Positions 53,078-62,815 of a stretch of DNA of 64,000 nt are shown here, one piece after another. Under the pieces are notes generated by a model. It ran no database searches. It worked only from the letters and a program-made list of their open reading frames with translations, and was not told the DNA's origin. This DNA is from Jannaschia helgolandensis. GTDB taxonomy: Bacteria > Pseudomonadota > Alphaproteobacteria > Rhodobacterales > Rhodobacteraceae. A program made the translations under genes and the position numbers. The stretch spans positions 587,001-651,000 of the forward strand of contig NZ_FNZQ01000001.1 in NCBI RefSeq assembly GCF_900109285.1. The letters are read 5' to 3'. Position 1 is the first letter of the stretch; each line of letters opens with the position of its first letter.

Positions 53078-53488
53078 TCACCCATCATCCGCATCGCGCC
53101 CCATGACGGCCCGATGCTCCGCCATCGCCTGCTCGAACGACGGGCGCGGCTTGCCCATCCAGGTCTGACGATATTTCGGCGCAAGGTCCTCGCCCTCGAT
53201 CAACCCACCCAGACGCGCCAGCATGAACGACCGCAGGATTCCGTTCATGCGCGGGCCATAGCCGTCGCCCATCGACCGGAAGAATCGCAGCACGTCGTCG
53301 TCGATCCGCACGGTCACACGGGTCTTGGACCGGCCGCGGGTTTCCCAGATTTCACGCCACAGGGGCGGGAAATATCCGACCGCCGTGATGCGCGAATGCA
53401 TGTCCCACTGGAACGTCTCCAGGGTCCGCACCATGTCGTTGATATGGTCCCGCTGCCGGGCACCTTTCGCCAGTTCCGCCATTGCCAC
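53078..53488 (-). CDS. BrnA-type antitoxin-like DNA-binding protein, orphan
   Basis: A 136-residue protein whose centre (about residues 55-95) carries the BrnA ribbon-helix-helix-like segment TRVTVRIDDDVLRFFRSMGDGYGPRMNGILRSFM. In brnTA modules BrnA neutralises the RelE-like BrnT ribonuclease and represses the operon. No brnT-like reading frame lies upstream or downstream within several hundred bases, so it stands alone. The long N-terminus (residues 1-54, rich in aromatic residues) is unusual. An ATG at 53482 is an alternative start. Confidence 0.7.
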   Translation of the reverse strand: MAMAELAKGARQRDHINDMVRTLETFQWDMHSRITAVGYFPPLWREIWETRGRSKTRVTVRIDDDVLRFFRSMGDGYGPRMNGILRSFMLARLGGLIEGEDLAPKYRQTWMGKPRPSFEQAMAEHRAVMGRDADDG

Positions 53489-53571
53489 CTCCCGTTCAGA
53501 TCAGGGGGTGACCCTCGGGGCGAGCGGTTAACCGTTTCTGAACGGTGCCCCGCGTCTGCACGGGGGGTGCA

Positions 53572-53599
53572 CAGGGGGTGTACGCCGGGCACCCCCCTG
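53572..53599 (-). terminator. Hairpin just after betA
   Basis: CAGGGGGTG (53572-53580) pairs with CACCCCCCTG (53590-53599), nine-base loop, one bulged C. It starts directly at the betA stop on the minus strand. No T-run, so Rho-assisted or weak termination before the BrnA-type gene. Confidence 0.4.
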
Positions 53600-55255
53600 T
53601 CAGCGCTGCGAAATCGCCCAGCCGGGATGAGTCCAGAACTCCGCGTTCGACTTGGGCAGCGACCGTCCCAGAATATGGTCCGACGCCTTCTCGCCCACCA
53701 TGATCGACGGTCCGTTCAGATTGCCGTTGGTGATGCGCGGAAAGATCGAACTGTCCGCCACGCGCAGTCCGTCGACGCCGATCACCCGGCACTCCGGATC
53801 GACCACCGCCATCGGATCGTCCGCCGCGCCCATCTTGCAGGTGCCGCAGGGATGATAAGCCGATTCAACGTGTTCCATGATCGCGGCATCCAACTCGTCA
53901 TCGGTCTGGACATGCTCACCGGGCTGGATTTCATGCCGCCGGAACGGTGCAAAGGCCTCCTGCGCGAAGATCTCGCGGGTCAGGCGGATACAGGTTCGAA
54001 AGTCCGCCCAGTCCTGCGGGTCGGACATGTAGTTGAAGCGGATGCGCGGTGCCTCCATCGGGTCGGCCGATTTCAGCGTGATATCCCCGCGCGAGGCCGA
54101 GCGCATTGGCCCGACATGCGCCTGAAACCCATGCCCCTCGGCGGCGGCCTGACCATCGTAGCGCACCGCCAGAGGCAGAAAATGGTATTGGATATCAGGA
54201 TATTGCACCCCTGCATTCGACCGGATGAAGCCAGCGGATTCAAAGTTGTTCGTCGCGCCCGGTCCGGTCCGGGTAAACAACCACCGCGCGCCGACATAGG
54301 CCTTGCCCAGCAGGTTCCAGTATCGAAACAGGGTAATCGGCTGCGACGCCGCCATCTGGATATATATCTCCAGGTGATCCTGCAAATTCTGCCCAACCCC
54401 CCCCCGATCCGCCCGCACCTCGATTGCGTGGTCGGTCAGGTGTGCGGCGGGGCCGATGCCCGACAGCATCAGCAGCTTGGGCGAGTTGATCGACGACGCC
54501 GCGACGATAACCTCCGCCCGGGCTTCGACCAGCCTGCCGCCCGCCAGATGCACACCCGTTGCGCGCCCGTCGGTAAAGGCGATCCGTTCGGCCAGCCCGT
54601 GCACCACGTCACACCGTCCGGTCGCGCGGGCGGGTTTGAGATAGGCGTTGGCGGCGGACCAGCGCTGGCCGCGCCAGACCGTCTGCTCCATCGGGCCGAA
54701 GCCCTCCTGCTGGTAACCGTTATAGTCATCGGTAACCGGATATCCCGCCTGCCGCCCGGCCTCGACGAAGGCACTGTAGAGCGGGTTCAGTCGCGGTCCG
54801 CGCGTGACATGCAGCGGTCCATCACTGCCGCGCATATCGGCATCGCCACCGTGCCCGCCGGAATGCCAATGTTCCATCCGTTTGAAATACGGCAGCACGT
54901 CGCCGTATCCCCAGCCGGTCGCGCCCATGTCCTGCCAATGCTCGAAGTCGAGCGCGTGTCCGCGCACGTAGACCATGCCGTTTATACTGCTGCTGCCGCC
55001 GACGACCTTGCCGCGCGGCGTCGCCAGAATACGACCGTTCAGATACGGCTCGGGTTCGGACGCAAAGCCCCAGTTGTAACGATTCATGTTCATCGGGAAC
55101 GACAGCGCTCCCGGCATCTGGATCAGCGGGCCCATGTCGGTGCCGCCATATTCGATCACGAGGACGGATTTGCCCGCCTCGGCCAGCCGGTAAGCGATGG
55201 CACTACCGGCGCTTCCGGCACCGACAATGACGTAATCCGCGATCATGCTGGCCAT
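53600..55255 (-). CDS. betA: Choline dehydrogenase BetA
   Basis: A 551-residue GMC flavoprotein oxidising choline to betaine aldehyde. FAD fold [22 protein letters not shown] signature 1 [26 protein letters not shown] (close to authentic BetA); signature 2 [16 protein letters not shown]; catalytic region [13 protein letters not shown]. It is the last gene of betI-betC-betB-betA. Start ATG 55255 lies one base after the betB stop; ATG 55246 is possible. Confidence 0.93.
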   Translation of the reverse strand: MASMIADYVIVGAGSAGSAIAYRLAEAGKSVLVIEYGGTDMGPLIQMPGALSFPMNMNRYNWGFASEPEPYLNGRILATPRGKVVGGSSSINGMVYVRGHALDFEHWQDMGATGWGYGDVLPYFKRMEHWHSGGHGGDADMRGSDGPLHVTRGPRLNPLYSAFVEAGRQAGYPVTDDYNGYQQEGFGPMEQTVWRGQRWSAANAYLKPARATGRCDVVHGLAERIAFTDGRATGVHLAGGRLVEARAEVIVAASSINSPKLLMLSGIGPAAHLTDHAIEVRADRGGVGQNLQDHLEIYIQMAASQPITLFRYWNLLGKAYVGARWLFTRTGPGATNNFESAGFIRSNAGVQYPDIQYHFLPLAVRYDGQAAAEGHGFQAHVGPMRSASRGDITLKSADPMEAPRIRFNYMSDPQDWADFRTCIRLTREIFAQEAFAPFRRHEIQPGEHVQTDDELDAAIMEHVESAYHPCGTCKMGAADDPMAVVDPECRVIGVDGLRVADSSIFPRITNGNLNGPSIMVGEKASDHILGRSLPKSNAEFWTHPGWAISQR

Positions 55256-55256
55256 A

Positions 55257-56723
55257 TCAGTACGCGGCCTCGACCGGCGACATGCCGACGTAGACGGTCT
55301 GAACCTCGGTGAAATGATCCATCGCCATGCGCGCGTTTTCCCGCCCGATACCAGACGCCCTGGAGCCGCCGAACGGCATGCCCGGAGGTGTCAGGTTGTA
55401 TTGGTTGATCCAGCAGGTTCCGGCCTGAAGTTGAGCCACGACCCGGTGCGCGCGGGTCAGGTCGCGGGTAAACAGACCGGCGCTGAGGCCGAATTCGGTG
55501 TCGTTGGCGCGGGCGATGACCTCGTCTTCGTCGGTGAAGGTCAGGACGGACATGACCGGCCCGAATATCTCCTCGCGCACGCAGGTCATATCGTCGGTGA
55601 GGTCGGACAGAACGGTCGGTGCAATCCAGAAACCTTCGCGGTCGATACGGATGCCGCCGGTGACGACGGTCGCGCCTTCGGCCCTGGCGGTGTCGAGATG
55701 GCGGAGCACGATATCCAGTTGCGCCTGTGTCGTCATGGGACCGAAGTTGGTGGCCTCGTCCAGCGGGTCGCCGATGACGGCGGTCTCGACCCGCGATTTC
55801 AGCCGTTCCAGAAATTCCTGAACGATGCTTTGGTGGACAAACACACGTGTCCCGTTCGAACAGACCTGACCGGAGGAATAGAAGTTTCCGTTGATCGCGC
55901 CCGACACGGCGTCGTCGATATCGGCGTCCTCGAAAATCAGGATCGGGGACTTGCCGCCCAGTTCCATCGTGACCTGCTTCATCTGAGCGGAGGCGGCTGC
56001 GGCGACCTTTTTGCCGGTCGGCACCGATCCGGTCAGCGAGACCTTGGCGACACGGGCGTCGGTGGTCAGGGCCGCGCCAACATCGCCCATTCCCTGCACT
56101 ACGTTGAACAGGCCCGCGGGCAGCCCGGCCTCGTGCAGGATCTCGGCAACCTTGAGCGCGCAGAGCGGTGTCGATTCCGACGGCTTGAAGATCATCGCGT
56201 TTCCGGTGGCCAAGGCGGGCGCGCCCTTCCAGCAAGCGATCTGTGTCGGGTAGTTCCACGCACCGATGCCGACACAGACGCCCAGCGGGCGGGGGATGGT
56301 ATAGGCCCAGTCGCCGCCGAATTGCATCGACGTCCCGGTCAAATCAGCGGCCAGACCGCCGAAATATTCCAGTGCGTCGGCCCCTGACGTGGCGTCGGCG
56401 ACAAGGGTCTCTTGCAGGGGTTTGCCGGTATCGAGTGTCTCTAACACGGACAATTCGTGATTGCGTTCGCGGATGATGTCGGCGGCGCGGCGCAGGATGC
56501 GACCGCGCGATGTGCCGTCCATCGCGGCCCAATCCCTTTGGGCGCGGGTCGCCGATGCCAGCGCGCGTTCCAAGATCTCGGGGGTGGCGGCGTGGACGGT
56601 GGCGATGGTCTCGCCCGTAGCTGGATAGATCACCGGGATCGGCGCGCCGGTCGTGTCCTCGACATAGGTGCCGTCGATGAAGTGGCTGGCGGTGGGTCGG
56701 GCGTTTGGAAAATCTGTCATCAT
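55257..56723 (-). CDS. betB: Betaine aldehyde dehydrogenase BetB
   Basis: A 488-residue NAD-dependent aldehyde dehydrogenase producing glycine betaine. [22 protein letters not shown] binds cofactor; the catalytic glutamate is in [14 protein letters not shown] and the catalytic cysteine in [20 protein letters not shown]-terminal [17 protein letters not shown] and the C-terminal ERGREN-like [22 protein letters not shown] fit BetB. Overlaps betC by four bases. Confidence 0.94.
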   Translation of the reverse strand: MMTDFPNARPTASHFIDGTYVEDTTGAPIPVIYPATGETIATVHAATPEILERALASATRAQRDWAAMDGTSRGRILRRAADIIRERNHELSVLETLDTGKPLQETLVADATSGADALEYFGGLAADLTGTSMQFGGDWAYTIPRPLGVCVGIGAWNYPTQIACWKGAPALATGNAMIFKPSESTPLCALKVAEILHEAGLPAGLFNVVQGMGDVGAALTTDARVAKVSLTGSVPTGKKVAAAASAQMKQVTMELGGKSPILIFEDADIDDAVSGAINGNFYSSGQVCSNGTRVFVHQSIVQEFLERLKSRVETAVIGDPLDEATNFGPMTTQAQLDIVLRHLDTARAEGATVVTGGIRIDREGFWIAPTVLSDLTDDMTCVREEIFGPVMSVLTFTDEDEVIARANDTEFGLSAGLFTRDLTRAHRVVAQLQAGTCWINQYNLTPPGMPFGGSRASGIGRENARMAMDHFTEVQTVYVGMSPVEAAY

Positions 56724-58243
56724 TCCCCCCTCGGGAAGCGCTGGTTATCTTCCAGCACGTTCAAATCCATGTGGTTGCGCATGTAGCGCTCGGACGCGAC
56801 GCGCAGGGGCTGGTAATCCCACGGATAATATCCGCCCTGTCGCAGAGCTTCGTAGACGATCCAGCGGCGAGCCTGACTTTCGCGGACCTCTGCGTCGAAA
56901 CGGGCCAGATCCCAGCGGGCGTCGGCTTCCGTTCGGAATTGCGCCAGCGTATCAGCATGGGCAGGATCGTCCGCCAGATTGGTCAGCTCGTGCGGGTCGG
57001 CATCCAGATCGAACAGTTGCTCCGGGTCCAGCGTGCAGCGCGTGTATTTCCACTGTCCCTGCCGTAGCGCGACGAGCGGCGCGTAGGATCCTTCGGCTGC
57101 ATATTCCATCGCGACAGGGGAGGTGCGGACGCCGCCCCGTCCCAGCGACACGAGCGACTCTCCGGTCGTCCAGGGTGCGACCTCGGATATGTCGACACCG
57201 GCCAGATCGCACAGCGTCGGACAGACGTCGATGTTGCTGACCGGGGTCAGGTCCAGCCCCGGTTCGATACCGGGTGCGGCGATCATCATCGGCACACGCG
57301 CGGAGCCTTCGAGGAAGGACATCTTGTACCACAGCCCGCGCTCGCCCAGCATGTCGCCGTGGTCGGATACGAACAGGATCACGGCCTCCTGCCGGGTATC
57401 GTCCAGCACCTTGAGTATTTCGCCGATCTTGCCATCCAGATAGCTGATGTTGGCGAAATAGGCGCGGCGGGACCGGCGGATATCCTCCTCCGTCACGTCG
57501 AAATTGCCGCGATCGTTGGCGTCGAGGATACGCCTGGAATGGGGGTCGTGCGCGTCGTATGCCATCTCGGGAACCGGCGGCATCAGGTGCTCGCACCCTT
57601 CGTAGAGGTCCCAGAATTCGCGGCGTGCGACATAGGGGTCGTGCGGATGCGTGAAGCTGGCCGTCAGGCACCACGGGCGCGCATCGTGGCCGCGCGCGTA
57701 GTCATACAGCTTCATCTTGGCGTGGTGGCAAACCTCGTCGTCATATTCCATCTGATTGGTGATCTCGGCCACACCGGAGCCGGTGACCGACCCCATGTTG
57801 TGATACCACCAGTCGATACGTTCGCCCGGTTTGCGATAATCGGGCGTCCAGCCGAAATCGGCAGGGTAGATATCGGTGGTCAGGCGTTCCTCGAACCCGT
57901 GCATCTGATCGGGGCCGACGAAGTGCATCTTGCCCGACAGGCAGGTCTGCCACCCCGCGCGGCGCAGGTGGTGGGCGTAGGTCGGGATGTCGGAGGCGAA
58001 TTCCGCGGCATTGTCATAGACTTTGGTGCGGCTGGGCAGCAGGCCCGACATGAAGCTGGCCCGGCCCGGCGCGCACAGCGGAGACGCGGTGTAGCAATTG
58101 CGGAACCGGCGCGATTTGGTGGCCAGTTTCTTCAGGTTCGGAGCATGCAGCCAGTCTTCGGGGCCGTCGGGAAACAGCGTGCCGTTCAGCTGATCGACCA
58201 TGATGATCAGGATATTCGGTCCGGTTTTCGCGGTATCGGTCAT
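56720..58243 (-). CDS. betC: Choline-sulfatase BetC
   Basis: A 507-residue type I sulfatase hydrolysing choline-O-sulfate to choline and sulfate. [18 protein letters not shown] binds metal at the N-terminus; the sulfatase signature [19 protein letters not shown] holds the cysteine (C-x-P-x-R) that must be converted to formylglycine; [16 protein letters not shown] supplies further metal ligands. Formylglycine-generating enzyme is not in the window. Overlaps betI and betB by four bases each. Confidence 0.95.
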   Translation of the reverse strand: MTDTAKTGPNILIIMVDQLNGTLFPDGPEDWLHAPNLKKLATKSRRFRNCYTASPLCAPGRASFMSGLLPSRTKVYDNAAEFASDIPTYAHHLRRAGWQTCLSGKMHFVGPDQMHGFEERLTTDIYPADFGWTPDYRKPGERIDWWYHNMGSVTGSGVAEITNQMEYDDEVCHHAKMKLYDYARGHDARPWCLTASFTHPHDPYVARREFWDLYEGCEHLMPPVPEMAYDAHDPHSRRILDANDRGNFDVTEEDIRRSRRAYFANISYLDGKIGEILKVLDDTRQEAVILFVSDHGDMLGERGLWYKMSFLEGSARVPMMIAAPGIEPGLDLTPVSNIDVCPTLCDLAGVDISEVAPWTTGESLVSLGRGGVRTSPVAMEYAAEGSYAPLVALRQGQWKYTRCTLDPEQLFDLDADPHELTNLADDPAHADTLAQFRTEADARWDLARFDAEVRESQARRWIVYEALRQGGYYPWDYQPLRVASERYMRNHMDLNVLEDNQRFPRGE

Positions 58244-58812
58244 CGGGTCAGCGCCTTTTCGATGTAATCGAGAACCAGATCGGTCGATGCGGCACTGGTC
58301 AGGTTGTCGCGGCGCAGGGCCTGGCGGACATACAGCCCGTCGATCATCGCGCCAATGCCCTCGGCCAGACGCTCGGGGTCATCGCTGAGCGGGCGCAGCG
58401 CGTACATCAGATTGGAGCGAAGTCGCGCGTGATAGATGTGCAGAAGGCGGCGGGTCTGCCCCTCGCGCTGGGCCTGGACGTAGAAGTTAAGCCAGGCGGC
58501 AACCACTTCGTCGCGAAAGTTCGAGGGTGCGAAACAGGCACGGACGATGGCCGTCAGGCGCTCGCGCGGGGTATCGGCCATGACCAGCGCACCCCGCACC
58601 TCGGCGGCGAAAACGAACAGGACGTGGCGCATCGCGGCCAGCAACATGTTATCCTTCGATCCGAAGTAATGGTGCGCCAGCGCGGGTGACATGCCCGCCC
58701 GCCTGGCAATGCGCGCGACGGTAATATCGGCAGCCCCGCTGACCGCAATTTCGCTGATCGTCGCGCGGACGAGCGCATCACGTCGCTGGGGTTCCATTCC
58801 GATGCGTGGCAC
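58240..58812 (-). CDS. betI: Choline-responsive repressor BetI
   Basis: A 190-residue TetR-family regulator. N-terminal helix-turn-helix: RRDALVRATISEIAVSGAADITVARIARRAGMSPALAHHYFGSKDNML; the ligand-binding part has AWLNFYVQAQREGQTRRLLHIYHARLRSNL, as in BetI. It heads the bet operon and is divergent from choX. The dyad at 58858-58877 in between is its probable operator. Choline relieves repression in characterised BetI proteins. Confidence 0.93.
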   Translation of the reverse strand: MPRIGMEPQRRDALVRATISEIAVSGAADITVARIARRAGMSPALAHHYFGSKDNMLLAAMRHVLFVFAAEVRGALVMADTPRERLTAIVRACFAPSNFRDEVVAAWLNFYVQAQREGQTRRLLHIYHARLRSNLMYALRPLSDDPERLAEGIGAMIDGLYVRQALRRDNLTSAASTDLVLDYIEKALTR

Positions 58813-58857
58813 GGCAGGCTCCGATGGTAGAGTTGCAAAACAAGGACGGGTCTGTTC

Positions 58858-58877
58858 TTAATTGAGCCGTCAATCAA
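58858..58877. promoter_or_regulatory. BetI operator candidate
   Basis: TTAATTGA (58858-58865), GCCG, TCAATCAA (58870-58877): an inverted repeat with seven of eight paired positions. It resembles the TTGATTGA...TCAATCAA type dyads reported for BetI. It is centred about 45 bases from the betI start and 55 from the choX start, so one site can control both divergent operons. Confidence 0.7.
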
Positions 58878-58923
58878 TAACAACGCCCGAATGGGCAATC
58901 GTCAACAACCGGGAGTATCCGAG

Positions 58924-59856
58924 ATGAAACGTATTCTGACTGTCGCCAGTGTCCTGGCTTTGACCTCTGGCGCGGCCTTCGCCGATGCCCACGCCGCCTG
59001 TAGCGAAGTGATCTTTGCCGATGTCGGCTGGACCGACATCACCGCCACAACTGCGGCCACCAGTGTCCTGCTGGATGCGCTGGGATATGAGACCGACACC
59101 AAAGTCCTGTCGGTTCCGATCACCTATACTTCGATGGCCGAGGGCGACATCGACATCTTTCTGGGCAACTGGATGCCGACGATGGAAGCGGACATTGCGC
59201 CTTACCGCGAGGCCGGCTCGGTCGATACGGTCCGCGCCAACCTTGAAGGTGCGAAATACACGCTGGCCGTCAACAAGGCTGCGATGGATCTGGGCATCAC
59301 CAGCTTTGACGACATCGCCGCAAATGCCGACGCGCTGGACGGCAAGATCTACGGCATCGAACCGGGTAACGACGGCAACCGTCTGATCCAGTCAATGATT
59401 GATGATGATGCCTTCGGCCTGTCCGGATTCGAGGTCGTCGAATCGTCGGAGCAGGGCATGCTGGCGCAGGTCGACCGCCTGTCCAAGCGCGACGAGCCGA
59501 TCGTCTTCCTAGGGTGGGAGCCGCACCCGATGAACGCCAATTTCGACATGGGCTATCTTGAGGGCGGCGACGACTTCTTCGGCCCCGACCTTGGCGGCGC
59601 GACGGTGTATACCAATACGCGGGCAGGATATGTGTCGGAGTGCGAGAACGTCGGCGCATTGCTGAACAACCTGGAGTTCACGCTGGCCATGGAGAACGAG
59701 ATCATGGGCGCGATCCTGAATGATGGCGCAGATCCGGAAGACGCCGCGGCGGACTGGCTCAAGGCCAACATGGATGTGCTGGACGGCTGGATGGACGGAG
59801 TGACCACGCTGGATGGCGGCGACGCGATGGAAGCGGTCAAGGCTGCGCTTCAGTAA
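58924..59856 (+). CDS. choX: Choline ABC transporter substrate-binding protein ChoX
   Basis: A 310-residue periplasmic choline receptor of the OpuAC/ProX class. The signal peptide spans about residues 1-21 (AFA). Mature features: FADVGWTDITATTAATSVLLDALGYET, GNWMPTMEADI, and VFLGWEPHPMNANFDMGYLEGGDDFF, whose tryptophans and acidic residues form the aromatic box that holds the trimethylammonium group. The ATG at 58924 follows GGGAG. First gene of choXWV. Confidence 0.93.
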   Translation: MKRILTVASVLALTSGAAFADAHAACSEVIFADVGWTDITATTAATSVLLDALGYETDTKVLSVPITYTSMAEGDIDIFLGNWMPTMEADIAPYREAGSVDTVRANLEGAKYTLAVNKAAMDLGITSFDDIAANADALDGKIYGIEPGNDGNRLIQSMIDDDAFGLSGFEVVESSEQGMLAQVDRLSKRDEPIVFLGWEPHPMNANFDMGYLEGGDDFFGPDLGGATVYTNTRAGYVSECENVGALLNNLEFTLAMENEIMGAILNDGADPEDAAADWLKANMDVLDGWMDGVTTLDGGDAMEAVKAALQ

Positions 59857-59874
59857 GCCGGGACCGATCAAATG

Positions 59875-59899
59875 GGGCTCCGCGATGTTCGCGGGGCCC
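59875..59899 (+). promoter_or_regulatory. Stable hairpin between choX and choW
   Basis: Arms GGGCTCCGCG (59875-59884) and CGCGGGGCCC (59890-59899) with a five-base loop; nine of ten positions pair and one is G-U. No T-run. Located between the receptor gene and the permease gene, where such hairpins protect the receptor message and reduce downstream expression. Confidence 0.55.
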
Positions 59900-59922
59900 T
59901 GTCACATTGCAAGGGGCCCTGC

Positions 59923-60819
59923 ATGAACTGGCTGACCGACAGAAAAATTCCCATCGGCAAGTGGGCCGCCGGGGCCTTCGACTGGTTGCAGGACGTTGGA
60001 CAGCCGTTCTTCGACGGGTTGGCCAGCGTGATGGAGACAATGATCGCGTTTATTCTGGCCCTGTTGCAGGACCCGCCGAACACCGGATGGCTGGGCGCGC
60101 CGCGCGGAGAAATTGCATATCTTTATCCGCAGGAATTTCACCCGCTGATCGTGATCGCCCTGTTCGTCGCATTGACGTGGTGGTTGCAGCGGTCGTGGAA
60201 AATCTGCGCGTTGATCGCGGTCGGTTTCCTGTTCATCCTCAATCAGGATTATTGGGAAGAGACGACGGAAAGCCTGACCCTGGTCCTGTCGGCCTGCGTC
60301 GTCTGCATGGCGGTCGGCGTGCCCATCGGCATCGCCGCGGCGCATCGGCCGCGCCTCTATTCATGGATGCGTCCGGTGCTGGACCTGATGCAGACCCTGC
60401 CGACCTTTGTATATCTGATCCCCGCGATCGTGTTCTTCGGCATCGGCATGGTGCCCGGCCTGATCGCCACGGTGATCTTCGTGCTGCCCGCGCCGATCCG
60501 CCTGACGCATCTGGGTATTGCCTCCACTCCAGCCGCGCTGACCGAGGCGGCGGAGGCTTTCGGGGCCACGCCGCGCCAAACGCTGTGGAAAGTGGAGTTG
60601 CCCTATGCTCTCCCGCAGATCATGGCCGGCTTAAACCAGACGATTATGCTATCGCTGTCGATGGTGGTTATCGCCGCACTGGTCGGGGCGGACGGGCTGG
60701 GCGTGCCCGTGGTGCGTGCCCTCAACCAGGTGAACACATCGCTCGGCTTCGAGAGCGGTTTCGTCATCGTCGTCGTCGCCATCATGCTGGATCGCATGCT
60801 GCGGATGGAGCGGAAATGA
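59923..60819 (+). CDS. choW: Choline ABC transporter permease ChoW
   Basis: A 298-residue permease of the ProW class. Hydrophobic segments lie near residues 60-80, 95-115, 125-145, 150-175, 185-215 and 250-275. Key stretches: LLQDPPNTGWLGAPRGEIAYL, PVLDLMQTLPTFVYLIPAIVFFGIGMVPG (ProW core) and the EAA loop EAAEAFGATPRQTLWKVELPYALPQIMAG. ATG 59923 (MNWLTDRKIPIG) fits ChoW N-termini; the open frame starting at 59872 includes the hairpin and is not used. Confidence 0.93.
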   Translation: MNWLTDRKIPIGKWAAGAFDWLQDVGQPFFDGLASVMETMIAFILALLQDPPNTGWLGAPRGEIAYLYPQEFHPLIVIALFVALTWWLQRSWKICALIAVGFLFILNQDYWEETTESLTLVLSACVVCMAVGVPIGIAAAHRPRLYSWMRPVLDLMQTLPTFVYLIPAIVFFGIGMVPGLIATVIFVLPAPIRLTHLGIASTPAALTEAAEAFGATPRQTLWKVELPYALPQIMAGLNQTIMLSLSMVVIAALVGADGLGVPVVRALNQVNTSLGFESGFVIVVVAIMLDRMLRMERK

Positions 60820-60910
60820 GAGTTGTTGCCATGCAAGGCAGGGAACGGCGACAACCTGCGGGCGACCGTGCAGACCGGGCGATGATTTCACTGCGGACCG
60901 AGGCCGAGAC

Positions 60911-61930
60911 ATGAGCAAACCTGCCGTTGAATTCGACAACGTCTCGATCGTCTTTGGGGACAGGCCCGAAAGCGCGCTCCCGGCCATGGACCGTGGCCTC
61001 TCACGTGCCGAGGTTCAGGCCGAGACGGGGCAGGTTCTGGGTGTTCACAACTGTTCACTGACAGTCGAGGAGGGGGAAATCCTCGTCCTGATGGGCCTGT
61101 CCGGGTCCGGCAAATCGACCCTTCTGCGGGCCGTCAACGGGTTGAACCCGGTCGCGCGCGGCAGCGTGACGGTGCGCGCCGACGACTGGTCCTGCACCCT
61201 GCCGGATGCGTCCCCGTCGGAGCTGCGGCATTTGCGCCGCGAATGCGTATCGATGGTGTTTCAGCAATTCGGCCTTTTGCCGTGGCGACGCGTGCGCGAA
61301 AACGTCGGTCTGGGTCTGGAACTGGATGGAATGCCCGCTGACAAACGGCGCGAGGCTGTCGATCTTCAACTGGATCTGGTCGGCCTGACCGACTGGGCGG
61401 ACCACCGTGTCGGCGAATTGTCGGGCGGTATGCAACAGCGGGTCGGTCTGGCCCGCGCTTTCGCCACGAATGCACCGATCCTTTTGATGGACGAACCGTT
61501 CAGCGCATTGGATCCGCTGATCCGCACCCGGTTGCAGGACGAATTGCTGGAGCTTCAGGCCCGGTTGAAGCGCACCATCGTCTTCGTCAGCCACGATCTG
61601 GACGAAGCCTTCAAGCTGGGCCAGCGCATCGCGATCATGGAGGGCGGGCGGATCATCCAATGCGGCACACCCGCCGACATCTTTACCAATCCGGTAAACG
61701 AATATGTCGCCGATTTCGTCGCCCACATGAACCCGCTGGGTGTGTTGACCGCCGCAGACGCGATGACAGCGGGCGCGGGCGGACAGGGTGAAGCGATCCC
61801 CCACACGATGACGATCAAGGAACTTATCCGGCTTTGCGCGATGCGCGACGGCCCGATCCCGGTTCAGCGCGAGGGAAAGATCATCGGCAGCGTCGACCGA
61901 CAGGCGGTGCTGACCTGTCTGGCGCGCTGA
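60911..61930 (+). CDS. choV: Choline ABC transporter ATPase ChoV
   Basis: A 339-residue ABC ATPase. N-terminal VEFDNVSIVFGDRPESALPAMDRGLSR is characteristic of ChoV; Walker A GLSGSGKSTLL, signature LSGGMQQRVGLARAF, Walker B ILLMDEPFSALDPL, switch VSHDLDEA. C-terminal residues 270-339 look like a degenerate CBS-type regulatory module. It ends three bases before the convergent rfbA stop. Confidence 0.94.
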   Translation: MSKPAVEFDNVSIVFGDRPESALPAMDRGLSRAEVQAETGQVLGVHNCSLTVEEGEILVLMGLSGSGKSTLLRAVNGLNPVARGSVTVRADDWSCTLPDASPSELRHLRRECVSMVFQQFGLLPWRRVRENVGLGLELDGMPADKRREAVDLQLDLVGLTDWADHRVGELSGGMQQRVGLARAFATNAPILLMDEPFSALDPLIRTRLQDELLELQARLKRTIVFVSHDLDEAFKLGQRIAIMEGGRIIQCGTPADIFTNPVNEYVADFVAHMNPLGVLTAADAMTAGAGGQGEAIPHTMTIKELIRLCAMRDGPIPVQREGKIIGSVDRQAVLTCLAR

Positions 61931-61933
61931 CGT

Positions 61934-62815
61934 TCAGGTGCCCGCAAGCCGCCGCAGATAATCGCCATAGCGGTTCTTGGCATAGCGCTCGGCCTGCGCC
62001 AGCAGCGCGGTGCGGTCGATCCAGCCGGCGTCAAAGGCGATTTCCTCCAGACAGCCGGTTTGCAGGCCTTGGCGTCGTTCCAGCGTGCGGACGAAATTGC
62101 CGGCGTCCAGCAGGCTTTCGTGTGTTCCCGTATCCAGCCAGGCATAGCCGCGTCCCATGCGTTCGACGTCCAGCGCGCCATCGTCCAGATACATCTGCAG
62201 GAGCGATGTGATCTCCAACTCACCGCGCGTGGACGGCATGATGGTCGCGGCCCGGTCGGGGGCGGTCCCGTCCAGAAAATACAGCCCCGTCACCGCATAG
62301 TTCGACGGCGGCATGTCCGGTTTCTCGATGATCTGGCGCGCCTTGCCGTCGGCATCGAAATCGACAACGCCATATCGCTCCGGGTCCGACACCTGATAGC
62401 CGAAGACGGTGCCGCCGCTCTGCCGTGCGTCGGCGGCGCGCAGAATCTCGGGCAGGCCGTGGCCGAAGAAGACATTGTCGCCCAGCACCATCGCTGAAGG
62501 CGCGCCGTCCAGAAAGTCGCGGGCCAGCAGATAGGCTTGCGCCAATCCATCCGGGCTGGGCTGTTCGATATAGCTGAGCCGAATACCCCACTGACTGCCG
62601 TCCCCCAGCGTGCGCTGAAACTGCGCGCGATCATCCGGTGTGGTGATGACGGCGATATCGCGGATACCCGTCAGCATCAGGACCGAGATCGGGTAATAGA
62701 CCATCGGCTTGTCATAGATCGGCAGCAACTGTTTCGACACGCCTGCGGTCACCGGATAGAGCCGCGTGCCGGAGCCGCCGGCCAGAATAATGCCCTTGCG
62801 GGGGGTCTGGATCAT
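61934..62815 (-). CDS. rfbA: Glucose-1-phosphate thymidylyltransferase RfbA
   Basis: A 293-residue nucleotidyltransferase making dTDP-glucose from glucose-1-phosphate and dTTP, the first step to dTDP-rhamnose. N-terminal GIILAGGSGTRLYPVTAGVSKQLLPIYDKPMVYYP is the signature; AMVLGDNVFFGHGLPEIL, GVVDFDADGKARQIIEKP and GYAWLDTGTHESLLDAGNFV follow. Start ATG 62815 follows AGGAG by eight bases. rfbB, rfbC and rfbD are not in the window. Confidence 0.95.
   Translation of the reverse strand: MIQTPRKGIILAGGSGTRLYPVTAGVSKQLLPIYDKPMVYYPISVLMLTGIRDIAVITTPDDRAQFQRTLGDGSQWGIRLSYIEQPSPDGLAQAYLLARDFLDGAPSAMVLGDNVFFGHGLPEILRAADARQSGGTVFGYQVSDPERYGVVDFDADGKARQIIEKPDMPPSNYAVTGLYFLDGTAPDRAATIMPSTRGELEITSLLQMYLDDGALDVERMGRGYAWLDTGTHESLLDAGNFVRTLERRQGLQTGCLEEIAFDAGWIDRTALLAQAERYAKNRYGDYLRRLAGT

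Noticed and set aside
53114-55312. Long plus-strand open frame across betA and the BrnA-type gene
   Set aside because: Antisense to betA, low-complexity arginine/histidine-rich translation, no domain.
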